A stretch of DNA of 64,000 nucleotides from Nonomuraea jiangxiensis (GCF_900099965.1 NZ_FNDJ01000026.1:99203-163202), one strand, 5' to 3'. Positions 7,971 through 16,853 are shown, counted from the first letter of the stretch. The notes: generated from the sequence alone by a model not told the origin. Program-made: numbers and translations.

Positions 7971-9578
7971 ATGACCGCGAACACCCTCGCGTCCCTGCTT
8001 CTCGCCCGGGCCGAGGACGATCGACCTGGGCTGATGTTCGAGGACGCGACGTGGTCGTGGCGCGAGCACATCGCCGCCTGCCGTGCCGCCGGAGCCTGGC
8101 TGTCCGGTCGGGCCGCCCGCCCGCACGTCGGCGTGATCAGCGAGAACGTCCCCGAACTGGTCTTCCTCGTGGGCGCGGCGGCACTGGGCGGCCCCGTGGT
8201 GGTGGCACTGAACCCCACCCGATCGGTCGAGGAGCTGATCCGCGACGCCCGCGCGACCGACGTCGGATTGCTCCTGGCGGACGACCCGCACGCCGGGCTC
8301 GCCGGGCCGGTGGCGGCGGCGCTCGGACTGGAGGTCCTGCCCCTGTCCGCCGTGTCCCCCGGGCTCCTGGAGCCCGCCGGGCCGGCGGGCACGGTCGAGC
8401 CCGGTGATCTGGTGATGCTGATCTTCACCTCCGGCACCTCGGGCCGTCCCCGTGCCGTGCGCGTCACGCAGCGGAAGATCGCCGTCCCCGGGGAGAGCCT
8501 GGCGGCGTTCCTCACGCCCGAGGACGTCGTCTACTGCTCGATGCCGCTGTTCCACTCCGGCGCCCTGATGGCCGCCTACGCCCCCGCCGTCGCCTCGGGG
8601 GCCGCGCTGGCGCTGCGGCGGCGCTTCTCGGCCTCGGGACTGCTGCCCGACATCAGGCGCTACGGCTGTACGTATGCGCACTACGTGGGCAAGGCGCTCT
8701 CCTACGTCCTGGCCACCCCGGAACGCTCCGACGACGCCCGCAACCCGCTCAAGATCGCGTTCGGGAACGAGGGGAGCGCGGTGGCCACCAGGAGGTTCTC
8801 GGAGCGGTTCGGCTGCCTGGTGATCGACGCCTTCGGCTCCACCGAGACGGCCATCTCGCTCACCCCCGACCCCGCCGGGCCGCCGGGCTCGCTCGGCAGG
8901 CTGCCCGACGGGGTGCGGATCCTTGACCCGTTCACCGGGCGGCCCTGCCCGCCGGGCCTGATCGAGCACGGCCGGCTGCTCAACCCGGACGAGGCCGTCG
9001 GCGAGCTGGTCAACACGGCGGGGCTCGGGCTGTTCGACGGCTACTACAACGACCTGGAGGCGGACGCCGAGCGCATCAGGCAGGGCGCGTTCTGGTCCGG
9101 TGACCTGGCCTACGCCGACGCGGACGGCCACGTGTTCTTCGCCGGCCGGGGCACCGAACGCCTCCGCGTGGACGGCGAGAACCTGGCCGTGGCGCCCATC
9201 GAGGCGGCGTTGCGGGAGTTCGCCGGGGTGGTGGAGGCGGCGGTGTACCCGGTGCCCGACGCGGCGGCCGGTGACCAGGTCATGGCGGCGCTCGTGCTGG
9301 AAGGGGCCTTCGACCCGGACGCGTTCCTGGCCTTCCTGACGTCCCGTCGCGATCTGGGAGCCAAGTCCTTACCCCGCTACATCCGGCTTTCCCGGCGGTT
9401 GCCCCTGACGCCTTCGCACAAGGTCATCAAGCGGGTGCTCGCCCGCGAGCGCTGGCGCGGCGCGGACCCGGTCTGGTGGCGTACCGCCGCCGGGCTCCGG
9501 CTCCTGACCGACGCGGACGTCAAGGGGATCGAGGAGGAGTTCGTACGGCACGGCAGGCAACACCTCTTGGAGACCTGA
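7971..9578 (+). CDS. fadD17: Steroid side-chain acyl-CoA synthetase, FadD17-like
   Basis: An adenylate-forming ligase of 535 residues. The AMP/ATP loop LIFTSGTSGRPR is at residues 150-161, followed by CSMPLFHSGALM, YGCTYAHYVGKALSYVLATP, the adenine motif DAFGSTE, SGDLAYADADGHVFFAGRG, and the C-terminal catalytic lysine region SHKVIKR. The YAHYVGKALSYVLATPE and LRVDGENLAVAPIE stretches match the mycobacterial FadD17 pattern; FadD17 activates steroids with a shortened side chain. GGAGGAG lies before the ATG. It is the first gene of a run with ATGA-type overlaps and has a KstR-type box upstream. The exact side-chain length preference is inference. Confidence 0.85.
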   Translation: MTANTLASLLLARAEDDRPGLMFEDATWSWREHIAACRAAGAWLSGRAARPHVGVISENVPELVFLVGAAALGGPVVVALNPTRSVEELIRDARATDVGLLLADDPHAGLAGPVAAALGLEVLPLSAVSPGLLEPAGPAGTVEPGDLVMLIFTSGTSGRPRAVRVTQRKIAVPGESLAAFLTPEDVVYCSMPLFHSGALMAAYAPAVASGAALALRRRFSASGLLPDIRRYGCTYAHYVGKALSYVLATPERSDDARNPLKIAFGNEGSAVATRRFSERFGCLVIDAFGSTETAISLTPDPAGPPGSLGRLPDGVRILDPFTGRPCPPGLIEHGRLLNPDEAVGELVNTAGLGLFDGYYNDLEADAERIRQGAFWSGDLAYADADGHVFFAGRGTERLRVDGENLAVAPIEAALREFAGVVEAAVYPVPDAAAGDQVMAALVLEGAFDPDAFLAFLTSRRDLGAKSLPRYIRLSRRLPLTPSHKVIKRVLARERWRGADPVWWRTAAGLRLLTDADVKGIEEEFVRHGRQHLLET

Positions 9579-10726
9579 TGGATTTCAACCTGGACGAGAC
9601 CCAGCAAGACCTGCGGAAGCTGGCGGCCGAGGTGCTGGCCAGGGACGGGGACCCCGGCGAGCGGTTGTGGCAGGCCGGGCTCATGAGCGTGTGCGTTCCC
9701 GAGGAGGCCGGCGGGGCCGGGCTCGGGCCGGTGGAGCTGGCCGTGGTGCTGCGGGAGGTGGGCGCCAGGGCGGCCGCGGCCGGTGCGCTGCCCGTGCTGG
9801 TGGGCACGCTGGCCCTGGCCCGCCATGGCACCCCTGAACAGCGACAACGCCTCGGGTCGGAGGAGGGAGGAGGGGCGGGGCTCGCGGTCGCGCTGCACGA
9901 GCCCGGCCGGGCGCTGGCCGATCCGCCCTTGACGACCGCGCGGCGGACCGCCGACGGCTGGGCGCTGAACGGACGCAAGACCTCGGTTCCCTACCCGGCG
10001 CTGCCCCTGCTGGTCACCGCCGACGAAGGGCTGTTCCTCGTCGACCGGCCGCCTGGCGACCGGCCGCCCGTGGACCGGCCGCTCGGCGATCAGTCGCTCG
10101 GCGACCAGCCGTCGGGTGAGCGGTCGTTCGGCGAGCAGGGGACCGGTGGAGGCGGGGTCGGCGAGGTCGCCGGTGGTGCCGGGGTCGCCGGGGTCGCCGG
10201 GGTCGCGGTCAGCTCCGAGTACACCTCTACCGGCGAGCCCGCCGCCACGATCGTGCTCGACGGTGCCCCGGGCGAGCGGGTGGGCGGGGGTGAGGCGGTC
10301 GCCGGGGTGCGGCAGCTGTTCATGGCCGCCGTCGCCGCCCAGGCCAGCGGCGTGCTGGCAGGGGCTCTGCAGCTGACCACCGCCTACATCAAGGAGCGCA
10401 GGCAGTTCGGCCGGGCGCTGGCCGAGTTCCAGGCGGTGACCATGCAGATCGCCGACGTCTACATCGCCGGCCGGGCCCTGGACGTGGCCATGTGGTCGGC
10501 GGTGTGGCGGCTGGGCGAGGGGCTGCCCGCCGAACGGGACGTGGCGCTGGCTGCCTATCACGTGAGCGAGGCGGTCAAGGCCCTCTACACCTGCCAGCAC
10601 CTGCACGGGGGGCTGGGGCTGGACGTGACGTACCCGCTGCACCGCTATTTCGCGCAGGCCAGGCACCTGTCCCAGCTGCTCGGCGGCGCCGACGCCCAGC
10701 TCGACCTGATCGGAGCGCTCGTCTGA
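9578..10726 (+). CDS. chsE1: Acyl-CoA dehydrogenase, ChsE1 (FadE28)-like subunit
   Basis: An acyl-CoA dehydrogenase of 382 residues. An N-terminal helical domain (GLMSVCVPEEAGGAGLGPVE), a middle beta domain and a C-terminal flavin domain (AAYIKERRQFGRALAEFQAV at about residue 267, then LHGGLGLDVTYPLHRYFAQA) are visible. Its place directly before a ChsE2-like gene matches mycobacterial fadE28-fadE29, whose products form one alpha2beta2 dehydrogenase acting on the three-carbon steroid side chain. Residues of about 155-210 are an unusual Pro/Asp/Gly-rich repeat insertion in the middle domain. Start ATG overlaps the fadD17 stop (TGATG). Confidence 0.85.
   Translation: MDFNLDETQQDLRKLAAEVLARDGDPGERLWQAGLMSVCVPEEAGGAGLGPVELAVVLREVGARAAAAGALPVLVGTLALARHGTPEQRQRLGSEEGGGAGLAVALHEPGRALADPPLTTARRTADGWALNGRKTSVPYPALPLLVTADEGLFLVDRPPGDRPPVDRPLGDQSLGDQPSGERSFGEQGTGGGGVGEVAGGAGVAGVAGVAVSSEYTSTGEPAATIVLDGAPGERVGGGEAVAGVRQLFMAAVAAQASGVLAGALQLTTAYIKERRQFGRALAEFQAVTMQIADVYIAGRALDVAMWSAVWRLGEGLPAERDVALAAYHVSEAVKALYTCQHLHGGLGLDVTYPLHRYFAQARHLSQLLGGADAQLDLIGALV
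10040..10215 (+). repeat. Low-complexity tandem repeats inside chsE1
   Basis: Degenerate in-frame units encode a DRPP/DRPL/DQSL-type series, followed by a GAGVAGVAGVA stretch made by three 9-bp GCCGGGGTC units. They keep the frame open and insert roughly 50 residues into the middle beta domain of this acyl-CoA dehydrogenase subunit. Confidence 0.75.
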
Positions 10727-11880
10727 TGCTGATCGACCTGACCGACGGCCAACGCGCACTTCGCGACGAACTCCGCGAGTACTTCCGTACGTGCCTCTCC
10801 GGCGACGACCGCAGGAAGATCGGGGCGGACCCGTTCGGCGAGGCGTACATGGAGCACTGCCGCCGCCTCGGCCGGGACGGCAAGCTTGGCCTCGGCTGGC
10901 CCAAGGAATACGGCGGAGGCGGCTACGGCCCGCTGGAGCAGCAGATCTTCGCCAACGAGATAGCCCGGGCGGGCGTGCCGTACCCGATCATCACGGTGCA
11001 GACCGTGGGGCCCACGATCATGCAGTACGGCACCCAGGAGCAGAAGGACCTCTTCCTGCCGCGCATCCTCGCCGGGGAGTGCCACTTCGCGATCGGCTAC
11101 AGCGAGCCCGAGGCGGGCACGGACCTGGCCTCCCTGCGTACGACGGCGGTGCTCGACGGCGATCACTACGTGGTCAACGGCCAGAAGATCTTCACCAGCG
11201 GCGCGCACTACGCCCAGTACATCTGGCTGGCGGTCCGTACGAACCCCGAGGCCAAGAAGCACAAGGGCATCACCATGATGATCGCCGCCACCGACGACCC
11301 CGGGTTCTCCTGGACGCCGATCGTCACCATGGACGGCCGCCACCACACGAACGCCACGTACTACTCCGACGTCCGCGTGCCGGTGAACATGGTGGTCGGC
11401 GAGGTGGACCGGGGCTGGGACCTGATCGTCAACCAGCTTAACCACGAACGCGTCACCCTCGGCCCGGCCGGGAACCTCGGCCAGACCTACGACCGCTTCC
11501 TCGCCTGGGCCCGCCGCACCGGGCTGGCGGAGCACCCGGACGTACGCCGGGCGCTGGCCAGGGTGTGGGCGGCCTTCCGCACGAACGAGCTGCTGAACTG
11601 GCAGGTCGCCGCGAACATGGACCTCGGCTGGCTGGGCGCCCCCGACGCCTCGGCCACCAAGATCTACGGCTCCGAGCGGATGCAGGAGATCGGCAGGATC
11701 GTCGGCGACGTCCTGGCCAGGTATGGCGACCCGGCGGACCCGGAGACGGCCGAGCTGCTGGAACGTACGGATGCCGGGGTCAAGGGAGGGGTGGTGCTGA
11801 CGTTCGGCGGCGGCGTGAACGAGGTGCAGCGGGAGCTGATCGCGATGCTCGGCCTGGGCCTGCCGAGGCCGCCGCGATGA
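10726..11880 (+). CDS. chsE2: Acyl-CoA dehydrogenase, ChsE2 (FadE29)-like subunit
   Basis: An acyl-CoA dehydrogenase of 384 residues. The order GRDGKLGLGWPKEYGGGGYG, FAIGYSEPEAGTDLASLRTT, VNGQKIFTSGAH, HHTNATYYSDVRVPV, NELLNWQVA and TFGGGVNEVQRE follows mycobacterial FadE29 almost motif for motif. With the upstream ChsE1-like protein it should make the heterotetrameric dehydrogenase that puts a double bond in the propionyl-CoA side chain of the steroid. FAD is expected at the subunit interface. Start ATG overlaps the preceding stop (TGATG), so the two subunits are translationally coupled. Confidence 0.92.
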   Translation: MLIDLTDGQRALRDELREYFRTCLSGDDRRKIGADPFGEAYMEHCRRLGRDGKLGLGWPKEYGGGGYGPLEQQIFANEIARAGVPYPIITVQTVGPTIMQYGTQEQKDLFLPRILAGECHFAIGYSEPEAGTDLASLRTTAVLDGDHYVVNGQKIFTSGAHYAQYIWLAVRTNPEAKKHKGITMMIAATDDPGFSWTPIVTMDGRHHTNATYYSDVRVPVNMVVGEVDRGWDLIVNQLNHERVTLGPAGNLGQTYDRFLAWARRTGLAEHPDVRRALARVWAAFRTNELLNWQVAANMDLGWLGAPDASATKIYGSERMQEIGRIVGDVLARYGDPADPETAELLERTDAGVKGGVVLTFGGGVNEVQRELIAMLGLGLPRPPR

Positions 11881-12824
11881 CCCGCGAGGACAGAATCCAC
11901 GAGGAGCTGCGCGAGCTCGCGGCCAAGCAGGTGGCGCTGGGCGAGGTGCGGGGCGTGCCGGCCGCCGATCCGGTGAACGTGCCGATGATCAGGCACTGGC
12001 TGGCCGCGATGGGCGACGCCAACCCGGTCTACCTGGACCAGGGGCTGGCCCCGCCGGCGATGGCGCAGGTGTGGACCATGCAGGGCCTGCGCACCGGGGC
12101 CAGGGGACGCTCGCCGGTGGACGACATGATGACGGCGCTCGACGCCGGCGGGTACACGGGCGTGGTGGCGACGAACTGCGAGCAGACCTACCACCGGTAC
12201 GTGCGCGTGGGCGAGCGGCTCACCGCCGCCACCAGGTTCACGGACCTGGCGGGGCCCAAGCGGACGGCCCTGGGCGTGGGCTACTTCGCCACCTGGAACA
12301 TCACCTGGTACGTCGAGGACGACGAGCCGGTAGCGGAAATGCTCTTCCGAGTCCTGAAATTCCGCCCAGCCGAGCGCCCAGCCGAGCGCCCAGCCGAGCC
12401 CTCGCCCGAGCCCTCGCGCCGCGAGCCGTATCCGCTGCGGCCCGCGACCAACCAGGACACCGCCTTCTTCTGGGAGGGCACGAAGCGCGGCGAGCTGCGC
12501 ATCCAGTCCTGCGCCGACTGCGGCGAGCTGCGCCACCCGCCCGGCCCCCTGTGCCCCCGCTGCCGCTCGGCCGACCGCACCCACACGCTCGCGACCGGCA
12601 CGGGCACCCTCTACAGCTACGTCGTCCACCACCACCCGCCCGTCCCGGGGCGCGAGGCCCCGTTCGTGGTGGGCGTGGTGGAGCTGCCGGAAGGCGTACG
12701 CATCGTCGGGAACGTCGTGGACTGTCCGATCGAGGAGGTGACCATCGGCATGCCGCTGCGCGTGACCTACCGTTCGATGGACGACCGGCTCGTCCTGCCG
12801 ATGTGGACACCCGGGGAGGCGTGA
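11877..12824 (+). CDS. chsH2: Steroid enoyl-CoA hydratase / Ltp2 partner, ChsH2-like (MaoC + DUF35)
   Basis: A protein of 315 residues with two domains. Residues 1-165 form a MaoC-like hot-dog fold (NVPMIRHWLAAMGDANPVYL; YTGVVATNCEQTYHRYVRVG). Residues 190-315 form a DUF35 domain with a zinc ribbon (CADCGELRHPPGPLCPRC) and an OB fold. In mycobacteria the MaoC half pairs with ChsH1 to hydrate the unsaturated side chain, and the DUF35 half pairs with Ltp2 for the aldol cleavage. The linker between the domains holds PAER repeats. It overlaps chsE2 by 4 bp (ATGA). Confidence 0.92.
   Translation: MTREDRIHEELRELAAKQVALGEVRGVPAADPVNVPMIRHWLAAMGDANPVYLDQGLAPPAMAQVWTMQGLRTGARGRSPVDDMMTALDAGGYTGVVATNCEQTYHRYVRVGERLTAATRFTDLAGPKRTALGVGYFATWNITWYVEDDEPVAEMLFRVLKFRPAERPAERPAEPSPEPSRREPYPLRPATNQDTAFFWEGTKRGELRIQSCADCGELRHPPGPLCPRCRSADRTHTLATGTGTLYSYVVHHHPPVPGREAPFVVGVVELPEGVRIVGNVVDCPIEEVTIGMPLRVTYRSMDDRLVLPMWTPGEA
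12364..12411 (+). repeat. 12-bp tandem repeat in the chsH2 interdomain linker
   Basis: Three identical 12-bp units CGCCCAGCCGAG (12364-12399) and a degenerate fourth encode the PAERPAERPAE linker between the MaoC and DUF35 domains. Confidence 0.85.
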
Positions 12825-13243
12825 TGCGGACGCTGACGGCACACGAGGTCACGACCGGCACCGCGCTCCCGCCGTCGTCCGTCGAGCTCACCCCCACCAT
12901 GGTCATCTCGACGGCGCTGGCCACGATGGACTTCACCCCGGTGCACCACGACACCGCGCTCGCCAGGGCCCAGGGCTCGAAGGACATCTTCCTCAACATC
13001 CTGACCACGATGGGCCTGGTCGAGCGCTACGTGACGGACTGGGCGGGCCCGGCGGCCGTCATCGGGGGCATCAACGTCAGGCTCGGCGTCCCCGCGTACG
13101 CGGGCGACCGACTCAGCTTCGAGGGCACGGTCGTGTCGGACGCGGACGGCCGGTTCACGGTCGAGGTGCGTGGCCGGGTGAGCCTGGGTGACCACGCCAC
13201 CGGCACGGTCACCCTCACCCTCCCGGCCGGCCGGGCCGGATGA
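12824..13243 (+). CDS. chsH1: Steroid enoyl-CoA hydratase subunit, ChsH1-like (MaoC)
   Basis: A single MaoC hot-dog domain of 139 residues. The hydratase 2 motif DFTPVHHD near residues 27-34 carries the catalytic Asp and His, which the ChsH2 partner lacks in this form. It should pair with the MaoC half of ChsH2 to hydrate the side-chain enoyl-CoA. Start ATG overlaps the chsH2 stop by one base, and its own stop overlaps the ltp2 start by 4 bp, as expected of subunits made in fixed ratio. Confidence 0.9.
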   Translation: MRTLTAHEVTTGTALPPSSVELTPTMVISTALATMDFTPVHHDTALARAQGSKDIFLNILTTMGLVERYVTDWAGPAAVIGGINVRLGVPAYAGDRLSFEGTVVSDADGRFTVEVRGRVSLGDHATGTVTLTLPAGRAG

Positions 13244-14430
13244 CCAGGAAGGAGACGGGGGAGTTGGCACAGGCGCGGGCGGCCGTGGCGGGCATCGGGG
13301 CCACCGAGTTCAGCAAGAAGTCAGGGCGTTCCGAGCTGCGGCTGGCCGCCGAGGCCGTACTGGCCGCGCTGGACGACGCCGGGTTGTCGCCCGGCGACGT
13401 GGACGGCATGGTCACCTACAGCCAGGACACCAACCAGGAGATCGCCGTGGCCAGGGAGACCGGCGTCGGCGACCTGACGTTCTTCTCCCGGGTCGAGTAC
13501 GGCGGCGGCGCGGCCTGCGCGACCGTGGCCCACGCGGCCATGGCCGTGGCCACCGGGATGGCCAGGACGGTCGTGTGCTACCGGGCGTTCAACGAACGTT
13601 CCGGGCGCCGCTTCGGCCGGCCGAACGCCGGGCTGACCGGCGAGCCCACCTCCCAGGGCCTGGAGATGAGCTGGCACGTGCCGTACGGGCTGATGACGCC
13701 CGCGGCGTGGGTGGCCATGTTCGCGCGGCGATACATGCATGTGCACGGCGCGACGTCGGAGGACTTCGGGCGGGTGGCGGTGGCGATGCGCAGGCACGCG
13801 GCCACCAACCCGGCGGCCTGGTTCCACGGGCGGCCGATCACGCTGGCCGAGCACCAGGCGTCCCGGTGGATCGTGGAGCCGCTGCACCTGCTCGACTGCT
13901 GCCAGGAGAGTGACGGCGCGGTGGCCCTGGTGGTGACTTCCGCCGAACGCGCCCGCGACCTGCGCCGATCCCCGGCCGTGATCACGGCGGCGGCCCAGGG
14001 CGCGGGCGCCGGCCAGATGATGATGACCAGCTACTACCGCGATGACATGACCGGCCTGCCGGAGATGTCCGTGGTGGGCGGGCGGCTCTGGGAGATGTCG
14101 GGACTGTCACCGCGGGACATCCGGACGGCCATCCTGTACGACCACTTCACCCCGTTCGTCCTGGCCCAGCTGGAAGAGCTCGGCTTCTGCGGCCGGGGCG
14201 AGGCGCCGGACTTCGTCAAGGACGGCGGCATCGAGCTGGACGGCCACCTCCCGGTCAACCCGCACGGGGGCCAGCTCGGCGAGGCCTACATCCACGGCAT
14301 GAACGGCATCGCGGAGGCGGTCCGCCAGATCAGGGGCACCGCCGCCAACCAGCTGACCGGCGTCGCGAACGTCCTGGTCACCGCGGGCACCGGGGTGCCG
14401 ACGAGCGGCCTCATCCTCTCGGCGGGCTGA
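13240..14430 (+). CDS. ltp2: Steroid side-chain aldolase, Ltp2-like (thiolase fold)
   Basis: A thiolase-fold protein of 396 residues of the lipid-transfer/SCP-x group. It has VAGIGATEFSKKSGRSELRL at the N-terminus, GGGAACATVAHAAMAVATGM, a PAAWVAMFARRYMH segment, LLDCCQESDGAVALVV, YDHFTPFVLAQLEELGF and NPHGGQLGEAYIHGMNGIAE. These are hallmarks of Ltp2, which with the DUF35 domain of ChsH2 releases propionyl-CoA from the C17 side chain by retro-aldol cleavage. It ends the run that begins at fadD17. Gene order chsE1-chsE2-chsH2-chsH1-ltp2 is that of the igr operon. Confidence 0.92.
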   Translation: MTRKETGELAQARAAVAGIGATEFSKKSGRSELRLAAEAVLAALDDAGLSPGDVDGMVTYSQDTNQEIAVARETGVGDLTFFSRVEYGGGAACATVAHAAMAVATGMARTVVCYRAFNERSGRRFGRPNAGLTGEPTSQGLEMSWHVPYGLMTPAAWVAMFARRYMHVHGATSEDFGRVAVAMRRHAATNPAAWFHGRPITLAEHQASRWIVEPLHLLDCCQESDGAVALVVTSAERARDLRRSPAVITAAAQGAGAGQMMMTSYYRDDMTGLPEMSVVGGRLWEMSGLSPRDIRTAILYDHFTPFVLAQLEELGFCGRGEAPDFVKDGGIELDGHLPVNPHGGQLGEAYIHGMNGIAEAVRQIRGTAANQLTGVANVLVTAGTGVPTSGLILSAG

Positions 14431-14530
14431 CCCCCGGCCGCACCAGGCACGGTACGTTTCCGGAGGTAGCTCCGCAGGGCAGGAGAAATGGGAGGAATAG
14501 GCGCCGCCTCTCAGCGCTGCGGGGGACACC

Positions 14531-14938
14531 ATGCACTGGCACGCCTACCGGTGGACGGGGGTGGGCGACGAGCTGTCCGACGAGGCCGAGCGCCGCCCGG
14601 ACGCGCCCGGCTTCCGGTCCTCGCCGCTGCCGCCGATGCGGACCGGCGACTGGCTGGCCAAGCCCGCCTCCCGGATCGCGGCCACGTTCGAGGACGTGGC
14701 GGGCGCGGTGGGCTGGCTGGCGGCCGAGTACGACCAGGTGCGCTCCGCGCTGCCGCCGCCCCAGCGGATCACGCCGGAGGAGCGGCTGGCCACCGCCCGC
14801 GACCTGCTGCCGCGCGGCGTGGACGTGGAGTGGGGCGAATGGCTGCAGGGCGGCCGGTTCGCCAGTATCGCCGTGATCTGCTGCCCGAACCGCCACGTCC
14901 CGCACCCCTGCCCGATCAGAAGACGCCAGTACGGCTGA
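14531..14938 (+). CDS. Hypothetical protein, 135 aa
   Basis: A protein of 135 residues that I do not recognise. It is soluble with no signal peptide or membrane segment; a central part (RIAATFEDVAGAVGWLAAEY) looks helical, and the C-terminus is short and Cys/Arg-rich (VICCPNRHVPHPCP). The ATG follows GGGGGACACC. It stands alone downstream of ltp2 and converges with the sigma-like gene, 11 bp apart. Codon usage is like its neighbours, so it is probably real. Confidence 0.6.
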   Translation: MHWHAYRWTGVGDELSDEAERRPDAPGFRSSPLPPMRTGDWLAKPASRIAATFEDVAGAVGWLAAEYDQVRSALPPPQRITPEERLATARDLLPRGVDVEWGEWLQGGRFASIAVICCPNRHVPHPCPIRRRQYG

Positions 14939-14949
14939 CGCCCGTCGGA

Positions 14950-16563
14950 TCAGGGCCCGAGGAACTGCGGCACCGAGAAGAACACGATCATCGCGATGGC
15001 CACGCACACCAGGAACCCGATCAGCTCCCAGGCCCAGTCGTGATGACGCTCCCGGCGCCGCCGCGCCTTCGGCGGCCGTGCGGTGATCTCCGGCTTCCGC
15101 TTGGTCTGCGGGCGGGCGCGCACCGGGCGCGGAGCCAGCAGGGACGCTTCCCGGCGAAGCGGAAACGGAGCCTCCGAGCGCAGGGCCGACACAGGCGCGT
15201 CACCCGCCGGAACGTCAGGGCGCGGGGACGGCTCAGGCACGGCTCCCAGGTCCCTCACGGACGGCTGCGGACCCGTGCCGGAAAGCTCGTCCTCGGGCTG
15301 CGGCAGCCGGTAGACCGGCTCGGGGGGCTTGGCGCCGAACAGCGGCGCCGCGGGATCGGTCAGCGGACGCGGCTCCGCGGGCCTGGAACGCGGCTGGAAG
15401 AGCGGCGCCGCCACCCGGCCCGCGTCCTCGGACCGCTGCGCCCCCGTCCATCGCGGCAACCTCCGCTGCGCCCCCGTCCACCGGGTCTCCGCAGGCTGGG
15501 ACTCCACCGGCTGGGACCGCAGGCGGTCCTCACGCGCCGGCGCCGGGTCGAAGGGACGCGCGGGACCCTTGTGCACCAGCACGTCCTCGATCGCGGACGG
15601 CGGCGGCGGGTTCCTGGGCAGCAGCACATCGCCGGTCGCGAAGGGCTCGTCCGCGTCGCCGGGCAGGATCACGTCGCCCGTCACGAACGGCTCCGGCCCC
15701 GTCGGCGCCGCCAGGAAGAACGGCCGTTCCCCCGGCACCGGCGAGCCCGGGAAGAACGCGGCGGCGTCCAGCGCGCCCAGCGGGTCGCGGAGCTTGGGCA
15801 TCGGGGCCGTGGTCGCCTCGTGCTCGCGGGCCCGCGACGGTGACGGCGGTGTCAGCAACTCGGTAGGGAAGATCACCGTACTGGTCGCCGGGTCGGCCTC
15901 CGCCAGCGGCTGCGGCCAGACCGGCGGCCCCGGCCAGCGCGGCTTGACGAACAGCGGCCCGGGGCTGGCCGTACGGGAGCCCGCGAAGTGGATGCGCAGC
16001 CCGCCCGGCGGCTCCGGCCACGGCAGGCGGCACAGCACGTCGCGCAGCGGCGCGATGCCCAGCGCGCCGTAGACGTCCTCGGCGGACCTGTCGACGCGGG
16101 CCCCGAGGCCGAGCAGCGCCATGCCGAGCGACTGCCGGAAGCGGTGCGCCGCCCCCACCACCAGCTCCTCGGCGGTGTCCGGCGCGACGTCGAGCACCCA
16201 CGCCAGCTCGGCCATGCTCAGCCCGCACACCGTGCACAGCACCAGCACCTCGCGCTGGTGCGGCCGCAGCTCGCGCAGGGTGCGCTCCACGAGCGCGGAG
16301 GCCGGGTCGGTGAGCGGATCGACGGTGGGCGGCGAGTAGACGATGTCCCGCCGGTGGATCTCCCGGCGGGCGAGCGCGTAGAGAGCGGCACGGGGAGGCT
16401 CGGCGTCGGGGACGCCGGTGAGCACGGCCAACAGGACATCGGACGCGGAGCCTGGGTCGCCGAGCTGGTCAGCGCAGTACGCGAACAGCCCGGCGGCATG
16501 ACGGTCGTAGAGCTCTGCGACCAGTTCTGCGCGGGGGCGCTGACCGGTGAGCGGCTGAGACAC
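14950..16563 (-). CDS. Sigma-70-like protein with Pro-rich linker and C-terminal membrane anchor
   Basis: A protein of 537 residues. Residues 1-140 look like an ECF sigma factor: a reduced region 2 (LYDRHAAGLFAYCADQLGDP) and a clear region 4 (LRELRPHQREVLVLCTVCGL, then MAELAWVLDVAPDTAEELVV). A disordered Pro/Arg-rich stretch of about 350 residues follows, with repeated TGDVLLP/TGDVILP and RWTGAQR phrases, then a basic KARRRRERHHDWAWE and one transmembrane helix (LIGFLVCVAIAMIVFFSVPQ) at the very end. This suggests a membrane-tethered regulator. The GTG at 16563 has AAGGA nine bases upstream; longer readings lack a ribosome binding site. Confidence 0.75.
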   Translation of the reverse strand: MSQPLTGQRPRAELVAELYDRHAAGLFAYCADQLGDPGSASDVLLAVLTGVPDAEPPRAALYALARREIHRRDIVYSPPTVDPLTDPASALVERTLRELRPHQREVLVLCTVCGLSMAELAWVLDVAPDTAEELVVGAAHRFRQSLGMALLGLGARVDRSAEDVYGALGIAPLRDVLCRLPWPEPPGGLRIHFAGSRTASPGPLFVKPRWPGPPVWPQPLAEADPATSTVIFPTELLTPPSPSRAREHEATTAPMPKLRDPLGALDAAAFFPGSPVPGERPFFLAAPTGPEPFVTGDVILPGDADEPFATGDVLLPRNPPPPSAIEDVLVHKGPARPFDPAPAREDRLRSQPVESQPAETRWTGAQRRLPRWTGAQRSEDAGRVAAPLFQPRSRPAEPRPLTDPAAPLFGAKPPEPVYRLPQPEDELSGTGPQPSVRDLGAVPEPSPRPDVPAGDAPVSALRSEAPFPLRREASLLAPRPVRARPQTKRKPEITARPPKARRRRERHHDWAWELIGFLVCVAIAMIVFFSVPQFLGP

Positions 16564-16824
16564 GGGGCCGGATCCTTGCTGCTGGTGCGGACGCTGACGA
16601 TGACTCTTGCTGCTGCTGACTCTGTGAGGGCTGAGCGTGCGGAGGAGCGAATGCGGTCGTTGGACGTCTGTGGGGTAATCATGCCAACACACCCTGGTCT
16701 GGCGCACTACCAGATCCGGATTTCATGTGAATAACCCTGGTCAGTGAAGCGTTTAAGCTGGGCCCAGGGGGACAGAGCGGCGCGCATGACCGTAGTCTGT
16801 GGTGTCAATAGATCATGCGGCGGT

Positions 16825-16853
16825 CGTGGCAGGGGGGCTGCGGCCCTGCCACG
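16825..16853 (+). promoter_or_regulatory. 5' leader hairpin before the betaine-type ABC operon
   Basis: CGTGGCAGGG (16825-16834) and CCCTGCCACG (16844-16853) form a perfect 10-bp stem with a 9-nt loop. It ends three bases before the GAGAGG ribosome binding site of the first ABC gene, so it would lie in the mRNA leader and could affect translation or mRNA stability. No U-tract follows. Confidence 0.55.
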
